A stretch of 64,000 nt of DNA from an uncultured Prevotellaceae bacterium (GCA_900314715.1 OMWI01000004.1:185179-249178), one strand, 5' to 3'. Shown: positions 35,689 through 45,492, counted from the stretch's first letter. A program made the numbers and translations. Notes: a model not told the origin generated them from the sequence alone.

Positions 35689-38342
35689 GAAGACAAGTGC
35701 TTTCAGTTGTCTTGATGATGATTTCCATCGTGGCTCATGCTGGAGACCAAGAAGTAAGGCAAACTATGCGCAAAGCTACCCAGTATATGATGGACGTTGC
35801 CTCATATCAAGGTGGATTCGTATGGAATTACTTGCCTGATTATTCCAGACAATGGGGAGAACTGGAAGCACGAAGAACCATGGTGTGGTTGCAATCGCCT
35901 GGCACGCCCGATATGGGAGAACTGTTGCTCGATGCTTATCATGCCACCAAAGATGAGTATTACTACGAATGTGCGAAGCAAGTGGCAACGTGTATCATGA
36001 GAGGACAACTCCCTTGCGGTGGTTGGAATTATATGTTCGACCTTGCCCCGGAAGACTCCTTGCGTTCGTGGTATGCTACCATTGGAAGACAAGCATGGCG
36101 TTTGGAGGAGTTTCAGCATTATTACGGCAATGCAACCTTTGATGATGAGGCCACCAAACATTGTGCGGAGTTCCTATTGCGCATCTATCTCGAAAAGCAT
36201 GATTCCTATTTCCTTGATGCCTTTCAAAAAGCCATCGACTTCTTCTTGGCAAGTCAGTACGACAATGGCGGATGGCCGCAACGTTTCCCGTTGATGTATT
36301 CCCATCCTTTCAAGGGAATGGCAGACTATTCGTCGTTTATCACGATTAACGACAACGTGATGCCCGAGAATATCGACTTTCTCTTGCAATGCTATACGTC
36401 GTTGGGAATGGAACACCTCAAGAAACCCATTCTCAATGCCATGTATTTGTTGCGCGACTTGCAACAAAAACCACCATTGGCAGGATGGGCTGACCAATAC
36501 ACGCCTGATGACTTGAAGCCTGCACATGCCCGTTCGTACGAACCGCGAGCCATTAATACGGGAACTACCACCAGTATGATTTATAGGATGATAGCGTATT
36601 ATCGTCTGACGGGCGACAATAGTTTTTTGGAAGGTATTCCTGATGCCATTGCTTTTCTTGAAAGTCAGAAACTACCATCTGAATTGGCTCATGAAGTGAG
36701 AAGAACACCCTTGCAAGAAGATGAAATACTGATGCCGAGATTCCTTCGTCCAGAAGACGGAAAACCGTTGTACGTCCATCGTAAGGGTTCGAACGTAAAG
36801 AACGGAGACTATTACACCGATTCTATCACACAAGGCACCATTGCACATTATAGTTCGTTTGCCGTAGTGAGTCCTTCGCAATTGAAGAATGCCCTTGAAC
36901 AAGCCAAGCGATTGGTGCAAAAAGACTTGGAGCGCAATTCGCCACTCAAGGAATGTGGAACGCAAGGACCAAAGGAGTATTATTACAATGACAATTCTCG
37001 TCAGATGCAACGTCGTAGAATGCCGTTGCCCACCGTAGAGCAAATCATTTCTTCCCTCGATGAAAAAGGACGGTGGATAGTTCCGCTCTCCCAGATTTCC
37101 TATCCCTATCGCGCCATTCCTAAAAACATGTCAGCTGATAGTGAAGATTTAACATACGCACAAACGATGGTAGGAGATGAATACGACACGTCTCCATTTG
37201 GGAATACGGAAGTAATGGGTGTTTCCACGCGTGCGTATATTCTTAATATGTCAATCTTGCTACATAGTCTTCGAGAAAAACCTGTGAAGACTTTATCTGG
37301 ATTAGACCCCACGAAGTTTCAGTCAAAGGTAGAAGGCAAACCAACAGCTTTATATACGCTAACCAATCAAGGGATGGAGGCTTGCATCACAAATTATGGT
37401 GCCAGATTGGTTTCCTTGATGGTTCCCGACAGATATGGGCGAGTGGAAGACGTAGTACTCGGTTTTGATAATATCGACGACTATCACCAACAGAAGAATA
37501 ATTTCGGTAGTGTGGTTGGAAGATACATCGGTAGAATCAAGGGAGCCAGTTTTGAGTTGGATGGAAAAACCTACCAATTACAACAAACGGGCGGTGGAAA
37601 CATCTCCCATGGAGGTTATCCAGGCTTTGCCGATAAGCCATGGGAAATGGTTGGGAAGACAGATACGACGCTTATTCTCAAATACGTATCGCCCGATGGC
37701 GAGAATGGATTCCCTGGTACGCTGACCGTATTTGTGACGTATCATCTAAAAAACAACCATGCGCTCACCATTAGTTATGAGGCTCAAACGGATAAACCCA
37801 CGGTACTCAATTTGTCGAATCACTCGTTTTTCAATATCTCAGGCGACCTGTTATCAAGTGTCTTGTCGCAACAACTGATGATTGATAGCAAGAAGATAGC
37901 CACCTTCGACAAAAACAAGAATGTTGATGGACGGTTGGTGAAAGTGCGACATACGCCTTTCGACTTCACCAAGATGAAAGCCATTGGCAAAGACATCAAC
38001 GAGCAAGATGAACAATTGGCGATTACTAAAGGTTATGATCATTCCTTCGCATTGCGAAAAGCTGGAAAGAGAAAGCATCCTGCCGTTATACTTTACGATG
38101 AGAAGAGTGGAAGACGTATGTCTGTCTATACCAACCAACCAGCCGTGCAAGTATATACTGCCAATGGCTTGAACGGAAAGTTAATCGGCAAGAATGGCAT
38201 TGCCTATCAGAGTCGTTCTGCCATCTGTTTGGAAACGATGCATTTCGCCGATAGTCCACACCATTCCACATTCCCCTCCACGGTATTGCGCCCAGGAGAG
38301 ACCTTCCAATCATCGACAACATTTGCTTTTGACACCAAATAA
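35685..38342 (+). CDS. Pectate lyase (PL10-like) fused to an aldose 1-epimerase (galactose mutarotase)
   Basis: This 885-residue protein starts at an ATG overlapping the GH43 stop and has a signal peptide (MRRQVLSVVLMMISIVAHA). The first 500 residues form an alpha-helical pectate lyase with the family pattern SQYDNGGWPQRFPL near 190, SSFITINDNVM near 220, and DDLKPAHARSYEPRAI near 285. From about residue 545 a complete aldose 1-epimerase follows: NYGARLVSLMVPD, GNISHGGYPG, catalytic His in NLSNHSFFN, and catalytic Glu in ICLETMHFADSPHH. The lyase cleaves galacturonan by elimination and the epimerase interconverts sugar anomers. The fusion would couple backbone cleavage to anomer conversion in one secreted protein. 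Confidence 0.85.
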   Translation: MRRQVLSVVLMMISIVAHAGDQEVRQTMRKATQYMMDVASYQGGFVWNYLPDYSRQWGELEARRTMVWLQSPGTPDMGELLLDAYHATKDEYYYECAKQVATCIMRGQLPCGGWNYMFDLAPEDSLRSWYATIGRQAWRLEEFQHYYGNATFDDEATKHCAEFLLRIYLEKHDSYFLDAFQKAIDFFLASQYDNGGWPQRFPLMYSHPFKGMADYSSFITINDNVMPENIDFLLQCYTSLGMEHLKKPILNAMYLLRDLQQKPPLAGWADQYTPDDLKPAHARSYEPRAINTGTTTSMIYRMIAYYRLTGDNSFLEGIPDAIAFLESQKLPSELAHEVRRTPLQEDEILMPRFLRPEDGKPLYVHRKGSNVKNGDYYTDSITQGTIAHYSSFAVVSPSQLKNALEQAKRLVQKDLERNSPLKECGTQGPKEYYYNDNSRQMQRRRMPLPTVEQIISSLDEKGRWIVPLSQISYPYRAIPKNMSADSEDLTYAQTMVGDEYDTSPFGNTEVMGVSTRAYILNMSILLHSLREKPVKTLSGLDPTKFQSKVEGKPTALYTLTNQGMEACITNYGARLVSLMVPDRYGRVEDVVLGFDNIDDYHQQKNNFGSVVGRYIGRIKGASFELDGKTYQLQQTGGGNISHGGYPGFADKPWEMVGKTDTTLILKYVSPDGENGFPGTLTVFVTYHLKNNHALTISYEAQTDKPTVLNLSNHSFFNISGDLLSSVLSQQLMIDSKKIATFDKNKNVDGRLVKVRHTPFDFTKMKAIGKDINEQDEQLAITKGYDHSFALRKAGKRKHPAVILYDEKSGRRMSVYTNQPAVQVYTANGLNGKLIGKNGIAYQSRSAICLETMHFADSPHHSTFPSTVLRPGETFQSSTTFAFDTK

Positions 38343-38385
38343 AGACTTTAAGGTCCTTAGAGTCTTTAAGGTCCTTAAAGACCAT
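38341..38385. repeat. CTTTAAGGTC direct repeats after the pectin cluster
   Basis: Units related to GTCTTTAAGGTCCTTAGAGT repeat within 45 bases just after the pectate lyase stop. The complement of the core (GACCTTAAAGACCTTAGAG) also occurs at 34185-34203, at the junction of kdgF and GH43. Confidence 0.65.
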
Positions 38386-38494
38386 ATAAACCAGTAAAAA
38401 ACAAAACAAATGTTAATAATCATGACGATAGTTAAACATTCTGTCAGAAAATAATCTAATTAATAGACACTTTTATTAAATAGGTTATTTCCTC

Positions 38495-41400
38495 ATGTAT
38501 ATTCAGCGAAATATAGTCTTGCTCATGACGTTATTCATGGGAATGCTTTCTGTTATTGCCCAGAATACCAATTCTGTGTCAGGACGTGTGATAGATAAAC
38601 AAAGCAAGGAGGCGATGGAGAAAAGTACCTTGCAACTCTATCAAGTCACGACCGCCAGAAATGGTGTGAAGGACACTACTTTTATCAGTGGCACATTCTC
38701 GAACGATTTGGGCTATTTCACGTTTAATTCCGTGAAAAAGGGAAATTATCTATTAAAAGTATCTTATTTAGGTTATCAGGAATTATATCAATCGTTGACG
38801 AAGGCAAGTGGTGTTCCTCTGTCGTTGGGGGATATTGCCTTGGAACCAGATGCTATTCAGATAGACGAGGCGGTAGTTACGGCGAATGTGCCTAAGATGG
38901 TTATCAAGGATGATACGGTGGTCTATAATGCCGATGCCTTTCGTGTACCCGAAGGCTCTGTTATCGAGGCTTTGGTGGAAGCTTTGCCAGGTGCCAAGAT
39001 TGATGATAATGGAGGAATCACCATCAACGGTAAGACGGTAAAGAAATTCAAGATGGATGGTAGGGATTATATGACAGGCAACAATGATGCCGTCATGAAA
39101 AATCTTCCGTCTTACGTGATTGATAAGGTGAAGGCTTACGATGAGAAAAGCGACTTGTCGCGTCTTACGGGAGTGGATGATGGCAACGATGATTTCGTAC
39201 TGGAATTTGTCACCAAGCGAAGTGCGCGTAATGGCTTGCAGATGAACCCCGATATCGGATATGGTACGGACAATCGATATGGTATTCGTCTTACTGCCAT
39301 GAAACCTTTTGGAGCCATGCGTTATACGTTTATGGGAAATGCCAATAACGTAAACGACCGAAACTTCTCTGGACGAGGAGGACGAGGACGTGGAAATGGC
39401 AATGGACAGAGACATACCAAGACGGCAGCCCTCGACATTAGTTATGAAAACAATAAAGACTTGAGACTCAGTGGGCGTGTTACGTGGAATCATAGTAGTG
39501 CAGACAACTGGAGTAGGACAGGTTCTGAGAATTTCGTCAATACCCGTGGAGGTGCTTTTTCAAATAGTGTTAGTCAGAGTTATTCGGAAAGCAACAGTTG
39601 GACGGGCAACATGAATTTGCAATGGACAATAGATTCCATGACAACATTGTCGTTTCGTCCCAACATGAGTTTCTCCACCAATGACAGTCGTAGTTATTCT
39701 GGTTCTGCATCATTTAATGCCAACCCATTTGATTATGTTTTTGATCCGTTGAGTGATGAAGGTCTTGATTATTTGGATGACCGCAATCTTATCGTGAATG
39801 GCAGGAATAACAAGTCAATGGGATATGGAAGCAACAAGAACGTGAGTTCGCAATTGCAAATATATCGTCGGTTTGGCAATAAGGGAAGAAACATTGCCAT
39901 CAGTTCAAACATCAACTATCGAGACGGAAAGAACAAGAACGCCAATCTCTCTTTCGTGCGTCTGTATCAAACCGTTGACCAGTATGGAAACGACTCTACC
40001 TATCAAACGAATCGTTTTACCGTCTCTCCATCTAATAATTTCAGTTATTCATTAGGTGCAACCTATACCGAACCACTGGTTATTTTCAAGCCAAAACCAC
40101 AACCGGAAGATACGATACAAGGCAGAGGACCATTTGGAAGACGACAAGGAAATCGCCGTATGGTAGGTCAACAAGGATTGTTCTTGCAATTGAATTATCG
40201 TTATAGCTATAGTCATCAGAAAAGCGACCCCTCTACGTACGACTTCCCCTATCTCTCTGAAGAGGCATTCGACGATGTGTTGGAGAAATACAGGGAATGG
40301 ACAAGGTTGTTTGGTTATCTTGAAAACCCTTACGAGGATTATCTTTCTACCAGGTTGAGTAGATTCTCCGAACGTACGGAATACGGACATAATATCGACG
40401 TGCAATTGCGCGTTGTCCGTGAGAAATACAATATGAACATTGGTTTCTCCACCCAACCACAACGTTCGCATTTCATACAACAATATCTTGGTAAACCAGT
40501 AGATACAATTAGAACCGTAACGAATATTGCGCCTACGCTCAACATGCGTTATCGTTTCAACCAACAAACCAACTTGCAAGTTACTTTTAGAGGTTCGACT
40601 TCACAACCATCAATCACTCAATTGTTGGATATTTACGACGATACCAATCCATTGAACATTTCGATGGGTAATCCAGGTTTGAAACCTTCGTTCACGACGA
40701 ATCTCAATGCCAATTTCCAAATGCAACGTCAGATGAACTTTACTACGGATAGTTTAGGAATGTCTATTCCGAAAGCCCAACGACATTGGAGTTTCAGTTC
40801 AAACATGGGATTCAACAGGACAAGCAACTCCGTGGGAAATGTCGTTACTTACGATGAGGCTACTGGTGGAAGAATCTCGCGTCCAGAGAATATCAATGGC
40901 AATTGGAGCATCAATGGTGGAGGTTCGTTCAACATTGGCCTTGACACGCTCAACCGATGGGACGTGAGCGGTTCTGTTCGTGGTTCGTACAATCATCATG
41001 TGGGATATGTCAACTTGAATCGTACGGCGATACCCGATAGAAACGTGACGCATACTTTCAATCTTTCACCATCGGTGTCGCTCAGCTTCAGAAACAAGTG
41101 GCTCAACTTCTCCTTGAATGGAAGTACTACATACGCACGAACCGAAAACAGGTTGCAAGCATCTCGCAATCTTGACACGTGGAATTTCTCGTATGGTGGT
41201 AATACGAGGATAACATTCCCTTGGGGAACCAATCTATCTACCGACATTCACATGTATAGCAAACGCGGATATAGCGACCAAACACTGAACACCAACGAGT
41301 TGATTTGGAATGCGCAATTGTCGCAGAGCTTCTTGCGTGGTAAGAAGTTGACCGTCATGTTGCAATGGTATGATATCCTGAGCGAACAAACCAATTTCAC

Positions 41401-41638
41401 ACGAACGGTAAATGCCAATGGTTGGACAGACCGCGAGGTGAATGCGATTACTTCATACGCTATGATTCACGTTAGTTATCGTCTCAACTTCTTCGGTGGC
41501 GGAGGCAGTGGAAGAGGTGGCGGCAATCGTGGAATGCGTGGTGAGGAATTTGAAGGCGGACGTGGTGAAGGACGTGGCGGATTCGGTGGAGCACGCGGTG
41601 GCTTTGGCGGTAATGGAGGCGGCGGAAGAAGATGGTAA
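38495..41638 (+). CDS. Outer-membrane beta-barrel protein with carboxypeptidase-like domain and RGG-type tail
   Basis: This 1047-residue protein has a signal peptide (MYIQRNIVLLMTLFMGMLSVIA), a carboxypeptidase-regulatory-like domain (VSGRVIDKQSKEAMEKSTLQ, with GNYLLKVSYLGYQE), a plug-like region (ITINGKTVKKFKMDGRDY near 175), and a large 22-strand-type barrel similar to the OMP_b-brl_3 family, for example LNMRYRFNQQTNLQVTFRG near 685. It is TonB-receptor-like but outside the SusC group and has no SusD partner nearby. The last strand (MIHVSYRLNFFG) is followed by about 48 residues of Gly/Arg-rich sequence (GGGGSGRGGGNRGMRGEE and further RGGFGG units) ending in GRRW. Confidence 0.8.
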   Translation: MYIQRNIVLLMTLFMGMLSVIAQNTNSVSGRVIDKQSKEAMEKSTLQLYQVTTARNGVKDTTFISGTFSNDLGYFTFNSVKKGNYLLKVSYLGYQELYQSLTKASGVPLSLGDIALEPDAIQIDEAVVTANVPKMVIKDDTVVYNADAFRVPEGSVIEALVEALPGAKIDDNGGITINGKTVKKFKMDGRDYMTGNNDAVMKNLPSYVIDKVKAYDEKSDLSRLTGVDDGNDDFVLEFVTKRSARNGLQMNPDIGYGTDNRYGIRLTAMKPFGAMRYTFMGNANNVNDRNFSGRGGRGRGNGNGQRHTKTAALDISYENNKDLRLSGRVTWNHSSADNWSRTGSENFVNTRGGAFSNSVSQSYSESNSWTGNMNLQWTIDSMTTLSFRPNMSFSTNDSRSYSGSASFNANPFDYVFDPLSDEGLDYLDDRNLIVNGRNNKSMGYGSNKNVSSQLQIYRRFGNKGRNIAISSNINYRDGKNKNANLSFVRLYQTVDQYGNDSTYQTNRFTVSPSNNFSYSLGATYTEPLVIFKPKPQPEDTIQGRGPFGRRQGNRRMVGQQGLFLQLNYRYSYSHQKSDPSTYDFPYLSEEAFDDVLEKYREWTRLFGYLENPYEDYLSTRLSRFSERTEYGHNIDVQLRVVREKYNMNIGFSTQPQRSHFIQQYLGKPVDTIRTVTNIAPTLNMRYRFNQQTNLQVTFRGSTSQPSITQLLDIYDDTNPLNISMGNPGLKPSFTTNLNANFQMQRQMNFTTDSLGMSIPKAQRHWSFSSNMGFNRTSNSVGNVVTYDEATGGRISRPENINGNWSINGGGSFNIGLDTLNRWDVSGSVRGSYNHHVGYVNLNRTAIPDRNVTHTFNLSPSVSLSFRNKWLNFSLNGSTTYARTENRLQASRNLDTWNFSYGGNTRITFPWGTNLSTDIHMYSKRGYSDQTLNTNELIWNAQLSQSFLRGKKLTVMLQWYDILSEQTNFTRTVNANGWTDREVNAITSYAMIHVSYRLNFFGGGGSGRGGGNRGMRGEEFEGGRGEGRGGFGGARGGFGGNGGGGRRW

Positions 41639-41693
41639 GTCTACTTATCCATTAAATAATGCTAATAAATGCGTGAGTGCATGATTTTTTTCT

Positions 41694-41701
41694 TACCTTT
41701 G
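41694..41701 (+). promoter_or_regulatory. Predicted -7 element of the CDF gene
   Basis: TACCTTTG at 41694-41701, 56 bases before the chosen ATG at 41758. Confidence 0.4.
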
Positions 41702-41757
41702 CTTTATGATATGATTTCGTGTCTGTAACACGGAGCATTGTAAAGTTATTATTGTTT

Positions 41758-42861
41758 ATGAATCGTTCACAACAAATCATTCGTACTAGCATTGTCAGCA
41801 TCATTGCCAATGTGCTGCTTGCCGCATTCAAGGCAGTGGTGGGCTTATTGGCACATTCGGTGGCCATTGTCATGGATGCTGTCAACAATCTCACAGATGT
41901 CTTTTCAAGCGTAGTTACGATTATCGGCACTCGATTGTCGCAACGTCCACCCGACTTGAAGCATCCTTTCGGTCATGGGAGAATAGAGTATTTCAGTGCT
42001 ATCGTAATCTCTGTTATCGTCTTGTCGGCTGGTATTACGTCGTTGATAGAATCAGCCATCAAGATTATTCATCCCAATACGCCTACGTATTCAAAAGTTA
42101 CGTTAATAGTCATCATCGTGGCAATCATCGTGAAACTGTTGTTGGGACGATACGTGAAAGCCCGTGGCGAACAGTTGAATAGTGATGCGCTTATCGCATC
42201 AGGTTCCGATGCTTTGTTTGATGCCATTATCACCCTTTCTACGTTAGTTTCGGCTGGTATTATGTTGATTTGGAATGTTTCCCTGGATGGAATCTTGGGC
42301 GTTATCATTTCATTGGTTATCGTCAAGGCAGGTTTCGATATGCTCTCATCCCCCGTTAATGAGTTGTTGGGGGCAAGGATTCCTTCTAAGTTGGTCAAGG
42401 AAATCAAGCAAGAGATACTTACTCATAAGGAGGTATATGGTGTCTACGACATCATTCTCCACAATTATGGTCCAGACGTGTTGATAGGTTCCTTGCACGT
42501 GAGTGTGAAAGACACCATGAACGCATACGAAATTCATGGATTGACACGAACAATTTCGGAGGAGATGTACCAGAATCATCATATCATCATGACGGTTGGT
42601 GTTTATGCCGTTGCTACGGGCGAACACAAGCGTGCGAAATTGCAAGATACTGTTGTCAGAACGTTGCAAAAGCATAATGACATCTTGCAGATGCATGGTT
42701 TTTATTACTTCGAGAAAGAGAATCGTCTTTCTATTGACATCATTCCCAATTATACCGTGAAGGATGAAGCCGCTTTTGGAAAGCAGTTGGAAGAAGAATT
42801 ACGAAACCAATTGCCCGATATAAATATCACGGTTGTCATCGACCATAATTATAGTGAGTAA
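41758..42861 (+). CDS. Cation diffusion facilitator family metal exporter
   Basis: The 367-residue protein is a membrane antiporter that exports divalent cations such as zinc, iron or manganese. The first transmembrane segments contain LLAHSVAIVMDAVNNLTDVFSS, with the HxxxD-like metal site (N/D pair), and HPFGHGRIEYFSA after it. The cytoplasmic C-terminal domain contains VYDIILHNYGPDVLIGSLHVSV and ends with a second ferredoxin-like part. A GTG at 41719 extends the frame, but the ATG at 41758 matches the family N-terminus better. The neighbouring kinase-like gene is convergent. Confidence 0.85.
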   Translation: MNRSQQIIRTSIVSIIANVLLAAFKAVVGLLAHSVAIVMDAVNNLTDVFSSVVTIIGTRLSQRPPDLKHPFGHGRIEYFSAIVISVIVLSAGITSLIESAIKIIHPNTPTYSKVTLIVIIVAIIVKLLLGRYVKARGEQLNSDALIASGSDALFDAIITLSTLVSAGIMLIWNVSLDGILGVIISLVIVKAGFDMLSSPVNELLGARIPSKLVKEIKQEILTHKEVYGVYDIILHNYGPDVLIGSLHVSVKDTMNAYEIHGLTRTISEEMYQNHHIIMTVGVYAVATGEHKRAKLQDTVVRTLQKHNDILQMHGFYYFEKENRLSIDIIPNYTVKDEAAFGKQLEEELRNQLPDINITVVIDHNYSE

Positions 42862-42903
42862 GATAGAAAAACGATTCGCAAACACCAATGTCCTATAGAA
42901 CAT

Positions 42904-42938
42904 AAAAAAGCCCTAACTATTGTTGTTAGGACTTTTTT
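42904..42938. terminator. Bidirectional terminator between convergent genes
   Basis: CCTAAC (42912-42917) pairs with GTTAGG (42925-42930), extended by AAAAAAG and CTTTTTT on the flanks. The hairpin is followed by T residues on both strands, serving both the CDF and the kinase-like gene. Confidence 0.75.
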
Positions 42939-42972
42939 TATGCGTGTTATGTTTGAAAACAAAACTATGTCG

Positions 42973-43614
42973 TTATTTCAAATAAGCCAAGATTAAGTCT
43001 ACGAATTCATCCTCATTCCTTTCGTCAACCGTAATGACGAGGTCGTAATTGCGAGTATCATAACGAGAGGTCTTCGTGTACTTCTGTACGTAGTTTTCGC
43101 GCATCTTATCAATTTTCTTGATAGTCTTTTCGGCTTCCTCGTAGTTCATTCCTTGCTTAGTCATTACGCGAGCGATGCGCCTTTCCATCGGTGCTTGGAT
43201 GAGAATGCTGATGTGATTGGGATGGTCGCGCAATACGTAGAATCCACTACGACCGGCAATCACGCATGATTCGGCATTGGCAATTCCCTTGATGATGTCT
43301 CTTTCCGTTTCAAACATCTCGTCGGTGGTCAACAAATCTGGTTCATCGCCAACGGGTAATTGATAATACTGTGACTGAGAGGTGAAAAGACCAGCTGAAA
43401 GGTTGCGCTTGAATTCACTCCACCAGTCGTGCTTCCGACCTTTAAGTGCTTCAATTTCATTGGCGTTGAGGTGATATTCCTCCTTCAATGCGTTGATGAC
43501 GGCCTTGTCATAGAAAGGTACGCCTAACTTCTTTGCCAACTTCTCTCCGATGGTGCGTCCACCCGAACCCAACTCACGGTTAATCGTAATAACAAATTTC
43601 TCGTTTTTGTCCAT
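42973..43614 (-). CDS. Cytidylate kinase-like family protein
   Basis: This 213-residue protein belongs to the family of small P-loop-like kinases related to cytidylate kinase. The N-terminal phosphate-binding loop is TINRELGSGGRTIGEKLAKKLG, which resembles the cytidylate kinase start but with GSGGR instead of a classical P-loop GxxGxGK. Other matching parts are FYDKAVI, CVIAGRSGFYVLRDHPNHI near 120, and ENYVQKYTKTSRYDTRNYDLVI near 185. Its substrate is unknown. It is divergent from ettA and read from a palindromic promoter region. Confidence 0.75.
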   Translation of the reverse strand: MDKNEKFVITINRELGSGGRTIGEKLAKKLGVPFYDKAVINALKEEYHLNANEIEALKGRKHDWWSEFKRNLSAGLFTSQSQYYQLPVGDEPDLLTTDEMFETERDIIKGIANAESCVIAGRSGFYVLRDHPNHISILIQAPMERRIARVMTKQGMNYEEAEKTIKKIDKMRENYVQKYTKTSRYDTRNYDLVITVDERNEDEFVDLILAYLK

Positions 43615-43642
43615 ATTATTAGTCTTTCTGATAATGATTTTT

Positions 43643-43661
43643 TATATTTGCTGCAAATATA
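43643..43661. promoter_or_regulatory. Perfect palindrome containing a minus-strand -7 element
   Basis: TATATTTGC and GCAAATATA flank a central T (43652). Both strands thus carry a TATATTTG -7-like element. On the minus strand it lies about 40 bases before the kinase-like start. Confidence 0.5.
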
Positions 43662-43727
43662 CAAAAAATTCGAAAAACACGATACCTTTATTGCAGAATT
43701 TTTGTTATAAAGAAATTGAGTTAACAT

Positions 43728-43758
43728 TTTGAAAAGTGTAAGAAAGTAATTATCTTTG
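43728..43758 (+). promoter_or_regulatory. Predicted promoter of ettA
   Basis: TTTG (43728-43731) and TATCTTTG (43751-43758) are 19 bases apart, with the ATG 27 bases downstream. Confidence 0.6.
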
Positions 43759-43785
43759 TAGACAAAATATAAAAATAATGTAAAT

Positions 43786-45483
43786 ATGGCAACAGTTGAC
43801 GACAAGAAAGTGATATTCTCGATGGTCGGAGTGAGCAAGACCATTCAACAGAACCAAAAGCAAGTGCTCAAGAATATTTACCTGAGTTTTTTCTATGGAG
43901 CGAAAATCGGTATTATCGGTTTAAATGGTGCCGGTAAGTCAACGCTTATGAAGATTATCGCAGGTCTCGACCAACAATACCAAGGTAATGTGGTGTGGAG
44001 TCCAGGTTATTCCGTGGGTTATCTTCCGCAAGATCCACCATTGGATGAAACGAAGACCGTCAAGGAAAATGTGATGGAAGGCGTGCAGTATGTTTATGAC
44101 GCATTGAAGGAATATGATGAAATCAACGTGAAATTCGGATTGCCTGAATATTATGAAGACCCAGACAAGATGGATAAGTTGATGGCGCGTCAGGCAGAGG
44201 TGCAAGATATCATTGATGCAACAGATGCATGGAACATGGATTCTAAACTCGACCGCGCTATGGCTGCCTTGAATTGTCCTCCAGGTGATTGGAGTGTGCA
44301 GAACCTGTCTGGTGGTGAACGTCGTCGTGTAGCATTGTGCCGATTGTTGTTACAAAAGCCCGACGTGCTGTTACTTGATGAGCCTACCAACCACCTTGAT
44401 GCAGAGTCTATCGATTGGTTGGAACAACACTTGCAACAATATGAAGGTACGGTGATTGCCGTTACACACGACCGTTATTTCCTTGACGACGTGGCAGAAT
44501 GGATTCTCGAACTCGACCGTGGTGAAGGTATTCCTTGGAAAGGCAATTATTCATCGTGGTTGGAACAAAAGAGCCAACGATTGGCATTGGAAGAGAAGAC
44601 CGCCTCAAAACGTCGTAAGACATTGGAACGAGAGTTGGAGTGGGTACGTATGGCTCCCAAGGCTCGCCACGCGAAAGGTAAGGCTCGTCTGAACTCGTAT
44701 GACAAGATGCTCAATGAAGAACAGAAGCAGAAAGAAGAGAAGTTGGAAATCTTCATTCCTAATGGTCCTCGTCTGGGCAATAAGGTAATAGAGGCGCAAC
44801 ATGTAGCTAAGGCATTTGGTGAGAAGACGTTGTTCTCCGACCTTAACTTCATGTTGCCACCCAACGGTATCGTTGGCGTTATCGGTCCTAATGGTGCAGG
44901 AAAGACAACACTCTTCCGACTTATCATGAACTTAGACACGCCTGATGCAGGAACGTTTGAGGTGGGCGAGACCGTCAAACTGAGTTATGTAGACCAACAA
45001 CATAAAGACATACAACCCGAGAAGACGGTTTACCAAGCGGTGAGCGGTGGTAATGAAACCATTCGCATGGGTGGAAAAGATGTCAATGTACGTGCTTATC
45101 TATCGCGTTTCAATTTCAGCGGTGCCGACCAAGAGAAAAAATGTGGCGTATTGTCGGGCGGTGAGCGCAATCGCTTACAACTCGCCATTGCCTTGAAACA
45201 AGAAGGTAATGTGTTGTTGTTGGACGAGCCAACCAACGATATCGACGTGAATACGCTTCGTGCATTGGAAGAAGGTTTGGAATCATTCGCGGGATGTGCC
45301 GTTGTCACAAGTCACGACCGTTGGTTCTTAGACCGTATTTGTACGCATATCCTTGCTTTTGAAGGCGAAGGAAACGTATTCTATTTTGAAGGAAACTATA
45401 GTGAATACGAGACAAACAAGGCACAACGTTTGGGATTGGAAGAACCCAAACGAGCTCGTTATCGTAAGTTGATGGAGGAATAA
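43786..45483 (+). CDS. ettA: Energy-dependent translational throttle protein EttA (ABC-F ATPase)
   Basis: This 565-residue soluble protein has two ABC ATPase domains and no membrane segments. Visible motifs are Walker A GLNGAGKST near 45 and GPNGAGKTT near 366; signatures LSGGERRR near 174 and LSGGERNR near 455; and Walker B LLLDEPTNHLD near 194 and LLLDEPTNDID near 476. The arm and linker between the domains are rich in charged residues (KRRKTLERELEWVRMAPKARHAKGK). EttA binds the ribosomal E site and couples translation to ATP/ADP state. The length and lack of extra insertions fit EttA better than other ABC-F members. Confidence 0.88.
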   Translation: MATVDDKKVIFSMVGVSKTIQQNQKQVLKNIYLSFFYGAKIGIIGLNGAGKSTLMKIIAGLDQQYQGNVVWSPGYSVGYLPQDPPLDETKTVKENVMEGVQYVYDALKEYDEINVKFGLPEYYEDPDKMDKLMARQAEVQDIIDATDAWNMDSKLDRAMAALNCPPGDWSVQNLSGGERRRVALCRLLLQKPDVLLLDEPTNHLDAESIDWLEQHLQQYEGTVIAVTHDRYFLDDVAEWILELDRGEGIPWKGNYSSWLEQKSQRLALEEKTASKRRKTLERELEWVRMAPKARHAKGKARLNSYDKMLNEEQKQKEEKLEIFIPNGPRLGNKVIEAQHVAKAFGEKTLFSDLNFMLPPNGIVGVIGPNGAGKTTLFRLIMNLDTPDAGTFEVGETVKLSYVDQQHKDIQPEKTVYQAVSGGNETIRMGGKDVNVRAYLSRFNFSGADQEKKCGVLSGGERNRLQLAIALKQEGNVLLLDEPTNDIDVNTLRALEEGLESFAGCAVVTSHDRWFLDRICTHILAFEGEGNVFYFEGNYSEYETNKAQRLGLEEPKRARYRKLMEE

Positions 45484-45492
45484 TCGCAATCA

